Below are positions 5,672 to 10,946 of a DNA stretch of 10,946 nucleotides, one piece after another. This DNA comes from an uncultured Eubacteriales bacterium (GTDB lineage: Bacteria > Bacillota > Clostridia > Oscillospirales > Oscillospiraceae), in contig CABPXX010000017.1 of assembly GCA_902461475.1 (NCBI GenBank), positions 1-10,946 on the forward strand. The letters are read 5' to 3'. The position numbers and the translations under genes are program-made. The notes below the pieces were generated by a model. That model was not told the origin of the DNA and did no database searches. It saw only the letters and a list, made by a program, of their open reading frames with translations. Each line of letters starts with the position of its first letter. Position 1 is the stretch's first letter.

Positions 5672-6366
5672 ATGCTGAAGGTCAACGACATCAACGTCTA
5701 TTACGGCGCCATCCACGCCATTAAAGGGGTGTCCTTTGAGGTCAACGACGGCGAGATCGTCACCCTCATTGGCGCCAACGGGGCTGGCAAAACCACCACC
5801 TTGCAGACCGTCTCCGGTCTGCTCCACTCCCGCACCGGCTCCATTGAGTTTATGGGGGAAAACATCATGGGCCACCCCGCCCACAAGCTGGTGGGCAAGG
5901 GCCTGGCCCAGGTCCCCGAGGGACGCCGTGTCTTCCTCCAGATGACGGTGGAGGAGAACCTGGAGATGGGCGCTTACAGCCAGCCCAAGTCCACCGTGGC
6001 AAGTGGTCTGGAACGGGCCTATGAGCTGTTTCCCCGCCTGAGCGAACGCCGCCGTCAGGTGGCGGGCACCCTGTCCGGCGGCGAGCAGCAGATGCTGGCC
6101 GAGCCCTCATGTCCAACCCCAAGCTACTGATGCTGGACGAGCCGTCCATGGGTCTGGCCCCCATCCTGGTGGAACAGATCTTTGACATCATCCGCTCTCT
6201 CCACAAGGCAGGCACCACCATTTTGCTGGTGGAGCAGAACGCCCAGATGGCCCTGTCCGTGGCCGACCGGGCCTACGTGCTGGAGACGGGCAAGATCGTC
6301 TCCACCGGCACGGGCGCCCAGCTGCTCAACGACGAATCCGTAAAGAAAGCTTACTTAGGCGGCTAA
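5672..6366 (+). pseudogene. livF: LIV-type ABC importer ATPase LivF, frameshifted after the signature motif
   Basis: AGGAGGG (5657-5663) precedes ATG 5672. The first frame encodes LivF residues 1-143 with Walker A GANGAGKTT (34-42), 'GLAQVPEGRRVF' and signature LSGGEQQMLA (134-143). It then reads nine wrong residues to a TGA at 6128-6130. The rest of LivF (from 'RALMSNPKLL' equivalents, Walker B 'LLMLDEPSMGLAP', H-loop 'LLVEQNA', end 'KKAYLGG') continues in another frame to TAA 6364-6366. Family members read LSGGEQQMLAIGRALM here, and the missing part fits a 7-base loss (ATCGGCC) after base 6100 between two GGCC copies. With it restored, the protein is 233 residues, the normal LivF length. 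No ribosome site precedes ATG 6109, so the second half is unlikely to be made separately. The break could be real or a sequencing/assembly error. Confidence 0.9.
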
Positions 6367-6371
6367 TATCA

Positions 6372-6420
6372 AACAAAATACAGCACAGCATTCCAATCAT
6401 GGAATGCTGTGCTGTTGCTT
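6372..6420. terminator. Bidirectional terminator between the convergent liv and Gld-like operons
   Basis: A perfect 15-bp stem ACAGCACAGCATTCC (6380-6394) / GGAATGCTGTGCTGT (6401-6415) with a 6-nt loop lies between convergent genes. A TGCTTTTG tail follows on the plus strand, and on the minus strand the tail reads ATTTTGTTTG. It starts within 14 bases of the livF stop and about 28 bases beyond the DUF4340 stop, so it can serve both operons. Confidence 0.88.
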
Positions 6421-6442
6421 TTGTATGGGTATTCTGTGCCTC

Positions 6443-7822
6443 TTATCCCAACACAATGGCGCGGATGGCCTCGGTGAGGTTGACCACGGCGGAACGCTCC
6501 ACCAGGCACACCGGCTGTCCGTCCACCTGAGCCAGGCAGTAGGTGCCGTCCTGGCGGTAGAGGGTGATCTCCACCGTGGGGAAGTTGTCATCGGTGAGGT
6601 AGAGCTTCAAACGCACTTCCTCGCTCCCCTCCGGCTCCTGGTCGGTGAAGCTGCTGGCGGTGAGGCCGGTGAGGGCAGTTTCAAACTCGGTGGCAACCAC
6701 CTCGTTGCCGTCATAGCTCCACACCGTGCTGTCCTCCGCCTGGTCGGCGGTGAGGGTGTAGGTCTCCCCGTCCAGGGTCACATCCACCTGGTAGATCTGC
6801 TTGATGTCCCCGGAGTACACCTCCTGGCGGCGCAGGTCGTTGTAAGAGGCCTCCAGCAGGGCGTCATAGTCCTCCCCGGTGATCTGATAGATGATGGAGG
6901 ACTCGCCCACCCGCACATAGGCGGACACGTCCTCTTCCCCGTCGGCTGCCTGGTCCTTCTGGTCCTGGCTGCGGCCCACGGTGAGGGTAAAGGTCTGGTC
7001 GGTGGTATTGCCCTCGTCATCTTCCACAGTGTAGTTCACCGTCACGGTGAGGTCGGGGGCATCCAGGCCGTAATTGGCCAGCTCCTCCTGGGTGACTTTG
7101 TAGTTGACGTAGTCACTGAGGTTCAAAAAGCGTATGGTGTTCAGATACCCCTCCACCCGGGTGGTGTCCAGGGGCAGCTCGCCGTCGGAGACAAAGTACA
7201 CGTCGTCGGCGCAATAGGTGTTGTCGCTGTCCGTCTTGTAGGTAATTTCGTACTCTTGAGCCCCGGCAAACTGAATGGATGTCACGCCCTCCAGGTCGGG
7301 CACATCATCGTGGCGAATGAGGTCGGACAGCTGGGCGTCGTACTCCTCCATGGGGTCCTGGGAGACCAGGTACACATTCCCGTCCCCGATGGACAAGTAC
7401 CGCTGCTCGTCCATGGTGCTGTAACTGCCCACGGTGATCTGGTAGCTGTCCGTGTCGGTGGTCAGGTCGATGGTGCACACCGGTTCGTCCAATCCATACT
7501 GGCCGAAGTCCTCCACATTCTCAATGATAAAGGACACTCCCAGAGAGGAGAAGGGCTCCAGCAGGTCCTCCATCTTCCCCTCGTCTACGGGGAAGGCCTC
7601 GTCGGAGTCGTACACCCAGTCCCCGTCCCGGTGGAAGGAGAAGGTGTTGGAGCCATAGGTCCAGGACAGGGTCTGGACGGTGGCGGGGTCAAGTTCCAAA
7701 ATGATCTCGTCGCTGTTGCTGATGTCCTCTTTGACCTCCTGGTACTTCATCACCCCGAAGGTGACGCCGCTGACCACCACCAGCACAGCCAGGAGGATGC
7801 CCAGCTTCTTATACCGTTTCAT
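6443..7822 (-). CDS. DUF4340-domain protein of a Gld-like ABC export operon
   Basis: The 459-residue protein has a short basic N-terminus (MKRYKK), one signal-anchor helix (about residues 8-24) and a long acidic extracytoplasmic region. The region has repeated beta-rich units of the type 'W.YGSNTFSFHRDGDWVYD', 'YGLDEP.CTIDL....YQITVG' and 'YGLDAPDLTVTVNYT....FTLTVGRS'. The 'YGLd.P...v.....g....l.vG' repeats are what marks DUF4340. Their biochemical role is unknown, but they regularly accompany GldG-like genes. The start overlaps the end of the GldG-like gene by 14 bases, so it is the last gene of that operon and probably coupled. It likely works at the outer face with the permease and GldG-like protein; that is inference from context. 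Confidence 0.85.
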   Translation of the reverse strand: MKRYKKLGILLAVLVVVSGVTFGVMKYQEVKEDISNSDEIILELDPATVQTLSWTYGSNTFSFHRDGDWVYDSDEAFPVDEGKMEDLLEPFSSLGVSFIIENVEDFGQYGLDEPVCTIDLTTDTDSYQITVGSYSTMDEQRYLSIGDGNVYLVSQDPMEEYDAQLSDLIRHDDVPDLEGVTSIQFAGAQEYEITYKTDSDNTYCADDVYFVSDGELPLDTTRVEGYLNTIRFLNLSDYVNYKVTQEELANYGLDAPDLTVTVNYTVEDDEGNTTDQTFTLTVGRSQDQKDQAADGEEDVSAYVRVGESSIIYQITGEDYDALLEASYNDLRRQEVYSGDIKQIYQVDVTLDGETYTLTADQAEDSTVWSYDGNEVVATEFETALTGLTASSFTDQEPEGSEEVRLKLYLTDDNFPTVEITLYRQDGTYCLAQVDGQPVCLVERSAVVNLTEAIRAIVLG

Positions 7823-9257
7823 GCTGCACCTGCTTTCTTCTCACCATCACCACAATGCCCACGCCCAGATACACCAGGGGGAACACACCGATCATCAGGG
7901 TCTTCAGGAGCGAGGCCACCGAGTCGCTGATGGTGAGGAAGTTGTAGTCCAGAGATTTGCTGCGGATGGCAATGGCCTCCCGCTCCCCGATGAGGTCGGC
8001 CAGGGCATTCATGGTCAGGTCCAGGTTGGCCCCCGAGGAATAGGTGTTGTAGGTGTCGTCCAGGTAGGCCGAGGAGGAGAACCACACCATCTGTCCGTCG
8101 TTTCCGGTGTCAATGGACACGCCCAGCACAAAGGGACCATCCACGTCTCCCTCCTCCTTGTCATAGGTGGTCAGGTCAAAGCCGTCCACCTTGCTGAAGG
8201 AGGTGTCCGAGGTGGTAAGCAGGGCGGTGACGGCAGAGCTGGTGCTCTCCGACGTGGTCAGGCCCTGGGCAACGGGGAAGATGAGGTAGTAGTTCTCTTC
8301 CATGAGGGCGCCGGTGATGTCGTTGGAAAACATCTCCGGCAGCAGCAGATAGGGATAGCCAAAGGCGTAGCTGTCCCGGTCCTGCTCCACCACAATGCCG
8401 TCCACCGGCTTGACCCCGTACTCCTCCAGGAGGGTGTACAGGTTGGTGAGGGTGCCGTCCTCGGTGGGCCCGGCCATCACCAACAGCTTTCCGCCGTTCT
8501 GGGTGTATTCCGAGAGCATATCCCGCTCCTCGGTGGAGATGTCACTGGTGGGCCCGTAGATCACCAGGCAGTCGGCGTCCTCGGGAATCTCATCCACCGT
8601 GAGCAGAGAGAGGGTCTCGGTCTCCATGTTCTCCTTCTCAATCTGCTCAGAGAAGGAGGAGGGCAGCTCGGTCTCCCCGTGTCCCTCCAGAATGTACACC
8701 TTGGGCAGGTCCTCGGTGACCACATAGTCGATGGCGGAGGTGATGGCCCCCTCACCGTCAAAGGAGGCGGAGTAGGAATAGCTGTCCATGTCCGCCTGTG
8801 TGACGTAGATATCCTCATAGGGGATGTACCGGTTGCGTTCCCCGCACTCCACAATGAGGCTGTTGTTGGACACCGTCTCCTCGGTGTACTGCTGGGTGAA
8901 GGTGGGGTACACGTCGGGGTTCTTCTTTACCACCTTGATGTGGTCAGACAGGCTCTCATACTTGCCCAGGAGGTTCTCGATGACGTCGTCCTCCTCCCCC
9001 GACTGCACCACCCAGTAGATGGTCACGTCCTCTTCCAGAGCGTTGACCACCACCTTGGTATTGCTGGTGATGGAGTAGAGCTTGGTGGCGCTCATATCGT
9101 ACTTGGTCAGGGTGGTGGGCAGAGAGGACACCAGCAGGTTGCACACGATGACAATGGCCATCACCACCGCCGTGAGCACCAGAGAATAGCCGCCCCCTTG
9201 CAGGGCCTGGCGGCGGGGGTCGGCGTTGGATTTCAACTTATCCAAAAAGCGTTTCAT
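7809..9257 (-). CDS. GldG-like ABC transporter auxiliary protein
   Basis: The 482-residue protein has a membrane helix near the N-terminus (about residues 25-44) and a second at the C-terminus (about 452-472, followed by VRRKQ). Between them is a roughly 400-residue extracytoplasmic domain. 'RYDMSATKLYSIT'-type sequence (here TKYDMSATKLYSIT) just after helix 1, the 'V.ILEGHGE' strand and 'DADCLVIYGPTSDIS..E.DML..Y...GGKLLVMAGP' are hallmarks of the GldG / ABC-type uncharacterised auxiliary family (IFT52-like domain). The ribosome site ACCTCC on the plus strand (9265-9270; GGAGGT on the coding strand) and a TGATG overlap with the permease fix the start. It probably sits beside the ABC-2 permease; ligand or substrate is unknown. 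Confidence 0.88.
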   Translation of the reverse strand: MKRFLDKLKSNADPRRQALQGGGYSLVLTAVVMAIVIVCNLLVSSLPTTLTKYDMSATKLYSITSNTKVVVNALEEDVTIYWVVQSGEEDDVIENLLGKYESLSDHIKVVKKNPDVYPTFTQQYTEETVSNNSLIVECGERNRYIPYEDIYVTQADMDSYSYSASFDGEGAITSAIDYVVTEDLPKVYILEGHGETELPSSFSEQIEKENMETETLSLLTVDEIPEDADCLVIYGPTSDISTEERDMLSEYTQNGGKLLVMAGPTEDGTLTNLYTLLEEYGVKPVDGIVVEQDRDSYAFGYPYLLLPEMFSNDITGALMEENYYLIFPVAQGLTTSESTSSAVTALLTTSDTSFSKVDGFDLTTYDKEEGDVDGPFVLGVSIDTGNDGQMVWFSSSAYLDDTYNTYSSGANLDLTMNALADLIGEREAIAIRSKSLDYNFLTISDSVASLLKTLMIGVFPLVYLGVGIVVMVRRKQVQHETV

Positions 9258-10120
9258 CAGTTGTACCTCCGTTTCTCCAGAGATTGCACCGACAAAAACA
9301 GGAAGAATACAATCACCGAGAGGTAATAGAACAATCCGGTCAGGTCAAAGACGCCATTGACAAACACATTGAACCGTTCAAAGAGGGACAGCTGGGTCAT
9401 GATGTTGGGAAGCAGTCCTTCAAACAGGGTGGGGTTCACCTGGTAGGTAATAAAGATGGCTACCACCAGCACCACACTGATGGCAAAGGCCAGATTCTCA
9501 TGGCCGGTGACCGCCCGGATGATAAAGCCCAGGGCCACAGCCAGCACGCACAGCACCAGCATGGAGCCCATGGCGGTGGAGGAGACATACTCGGCCAGGC
9601 TGACACTGAAGTAGTTGAACAAAATCAGCGCAATGCCGATGCCGGCGGCCAGCCCCTGGTTGTCGGTGAGAGAGGAGATGAACACGCCCACAGCGATGAG
9701 GGCGGCGCCCAGCACAAAAAAGGCCAGGATGGAGCCGTAAGAGGTGGGCAGATACACCTCTCCGTACCGGGAGAAGATGAGGGGATAGACAGAGATGATG
9801 CACAGGGGCACCAGGTACACCGCCAGCAGAGCCAGATACTTGCCCAGCACCACCTGGGTGGTGGAGATGGGCAGGGAGTAGAGCAGCTGGTCCGTCTTTT
9901 GCTTGCGCTCCTCGGCGATGACTCGCATGGTGAGGATGGGCACGATGACCACAAACACCATGCTGCCAAAGCTGAGGACGTACTCGAAGTTGCTCACTGC
10001 CGCATTCAGGTTGTACATCATGGCGCCAATGCCCACAAAGCACAGCAGAAACGCCCCGAACACATAGGCCGTGAGAGTGTGGAAATAGCTTTTCAGTTCG
10101 TGTTGCAGCACGGCCATCAT
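9257..10120 (-). CDS. ABC-2 type permease, GldF-like
   Basis: The 287-residue protein has about six hydrophobic segments (near residues 17-36, 52-66, 95-116, 130-150, 158-200 and 211-226, with a last one at 262-279). The ABC-2 hallmark 'MRVIAEERKQKTDQLLYSLPIS' lies at about 65-86. This matches the membrane subunit of GldF/NosY-type transporters, which export or act on substrates outside the membrane. The start codon overlaps the ATPase stop (ATGA), with AGGAGG about nine bases upstream inside the ATPase gene. A second ATG follows at once (10117) and could be the actual start. The gene ends in a TGATG overlap with the GldG-like gene. It pairs with the ATPase just upstream. Confidence 0.9.
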   Translation of the reverse strand: MMAVLQHELKSYFHTLTAYVFGAFLLCFVGIGAMMYNLNAAVSNFEYVLSFGSMVFVVIVPILTMRVIAEERKQKTDQLLYSLPISTTQVVLGKYLALLAVYLVPLCIISVYPLIFSRYGEVYLPTSYGSILAFFVLGAALIAVGVFISSLTDNQGLAAGIGIALILFNYFSVSLAEYVSSTAMGSMLVLCVLAVALGFIIRAVTGHENLAFAISVVLVVAIFITYQVNPTLFEGLLPNIMTQLSLFERFNVFVNGVFDLTGLFYYLSVIVFFLFLSVQSLEKRRYN

Positions 10121-10946
10121 ACCTCATCCACCTCCTGCTCGTCTCCATCAGCCAGGTCTTGGTCGTCCTCCGGCTCCTGGGATTCCTCGGGCTCCTCCTT
10201 GTCCTCGGTGAGCTCCAGGAATACGTCTTCCAGGCTGGCCCTCTTCAAGGACATCTCCAGCAGCGCCACCCCGCCGTCGGCAAAGGCCCAGAACAGCCGC
10301 TCGCTCATGGCGTAGGGGTCGGGGTCCGGGGTTTTCAGGTGCACCTGGGTGAGGCCGTTCTCTTTTTTCTGGAAGGACACTTCCTCCCCCACGTCCAGCG
10401 GGAAGAGGATATCCAACACCTCGTCCTCCCCGGCTCGGGTGGTGAGGGTGATTTCGTTTTGCCCCAGCAGCTGCCGTTCCAGATTCTCCGGCCGGTCAAA
10501 GGCGATGAGCTGGCCCCGGGCGATGATGAGGATGCGGTCACAGATGGCCTGCACCTCCGAGAGGATGTGGGAGCTGAAAATTACCGTATGGCTGCGGCCC
10601 AGCTCCCGGATCAGGTCACGGATTTCAATGATCTGAATGGGGTCCAGGCCCACGGTGGGCTCATCGAGAATAATGACCTTGGGGTTGCCCAGCAGGGCCT
10701 GGGCGATACCCACACGCTGGCGGTAGCCCTTGGACAGATCAGAGATACGACGGTTGCGCACGGGCGCAATTCCGGTCTGGGTCATCACCTCCGCCATCTG
10801 TTCCCGGAGTTCCTGGCCCCGCAGGCCCTTGGCCCGGCCCACAAAGGTGAGGTACTCTTCCGGGGACTCATTGAGGTACAGCGGCGGCTGCTCCGGCAGA
10901 TAGCCCAGCAGGCGCTTGGCCTCTTTCGGCTCTTCAAAAATATCGT
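10117..10946 (-). CDS. ABC transporter ATPase, GldA/NatA-like (5' end outside window)
   Basis: The frame stays open to the window edge, so this is the C-terminal 275 residues. An apparent GTG start at 10842 is only an internal valine, because upstream codons encode the conserved 'GYLPEQPPLYLNESPEEYLTFVGRAKG'. Walker A lies outside. Visible are signature LSKGYRQRVGIAQAL (from visible residue 70), Walker B 'VIILDEPTVGLDP' (about 90-102) and H-loop 'FSSHILSEV' (His near 126). The LSKGY form of the signature is usual in this exporter group. A C-terminal regulatory domain follows, and the protein ends in a strikingly acidic tail, 'DKEEPEESQEPEDDQDLADG' and on. It energises the permease encoded next. 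The operon promoter must lie beyond the right edge. Confidence 0.92.
   Translation of the reverse strand, partial: DIFEEPKEAKRLLGYLPEQPPLYLNESPEEYLTFVGRAKGLRGQELREQMAEVMTQTGIAPVRNRRISDLSKGYRQRVGIAQALLGNPKVIILDEPTVGLDPIQIIEIRDLIRELGRSHTVIFSSHILSEVQAICDRILIIARGQLIAFDRPENLERQLLGQNEITLTTRAGEDEVLDILFPLDVGEEVSFQKKENGLTQVHLKTPDPDPYAMSERLFWAFADGGVALLEMSLKRASLEDVFLELTEDKEEPEESQEPEDDQDLADGDEQEVDEV

Noticed and set aside
6090..6115. Programmed -1 frameshift in livF
   Set aside because: A -1 slip would restore the frame, but the site has no X_XXY_YYZ slippery heptamer and the conserved I-G residues would still be absent. A 7-bp deletion explains everything more simply.
6404..9326. Long plus-strand open frames opposite the DUF4340 and GldG-like genes (about 500 codons each)
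   Set aside because: They are antisense shadows in GC-rich DNA: the predicted proteins are rich in G, V, H and Q with no domain pattern, while the minus-strand genes have clear family motifs, coupled starts and ribosome sites.
9284..10315. Plus-strand open frame of about 340 codons opposite the ABC-2 permease and ATPase
   Set aside because: H/G/Q/D-rich shadow of the permease; its end runs into Ser-rich nonsense opposite the acidic tail of the ATPase.
1..10946. CRISPR arrays, insertion sequences, integrase sites or defence genes
   Set aside because: No regularly spaced repeats, transposase-like reading frames, or duplicated tRNA 3' end were seen; the window is ordinary transport and housekeeping DNA.

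Overview
The window looks like a chromosomal segment of a GC-rich Firmicute, most likely an Oscillospiraceae-type gut Clostridium (Flavonifractor/Pseudoflavonifractor-like). This rests on the strong GC bias, the Firmicute-type AGGAGG ribosome sites, the YugP-type peptidase, a lipoprotein-anchored Liv transporter and a compact Gld-like ABC operon. The genus is inference. Most of it is ordinary housekeeping and transport DNA. I did not find a convincing undescribed system. The most notable points are a broken transporter ATPase gene and some tightly packed promoter architecture.

Left part (1-1400). The 3' end of a YugP-family membrane zinc peptidase gene is followed by a bidirectional terminator and a minus-strand tRNA-Val(GAC) with encoded CCA. 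Back-to-back promoters share one -35 palindrome: a perfect consensus promoter drives the tRNA leftward, and an extended -10 promoter drives a short-chain dehydrogenase/reductase gene rightward. That gene may be the EF-P 5-aminopentanone reductase. It ends in its own hairpin terminator.

Centre (1400-6420). This is a five-gene branched-chain amino acid type (LIV/HAAT) ABC importer operon in the order binding lipoprotein, LivH, LivM, LivG, LivF. It starts at a textbook TTGACA-N17-TATAAT promoter embedded in a 9-bp inverted repeat, and the leader carries a 9-bp hairpin. Two hairpins separate the binding-protein gene from the permease genes. livF is frameshifted immediately after its ABC signature motif. 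A 7-bp loss between two GGCC copies explains both the frame change and the missing residues, so the transporter as read lacks one intact ATPase. A strong bidirectional terminator closes the operon.

Right part (6440-10946, minus strand). A translationally coupled operon reads leftward: an ABC-2 ATPase (its 5' end lies outside the window), an ABC-2 permease (GldF-like), a GldG-like auxiliary protein with a large extracytoplasmic domain, and a DUF4340 protein. Together they resemble the Gld-type export/secretion ABC modules found in many non-gliding bacteria. The substrate is unknown. No gene-free stretch exceeds 300 bases.
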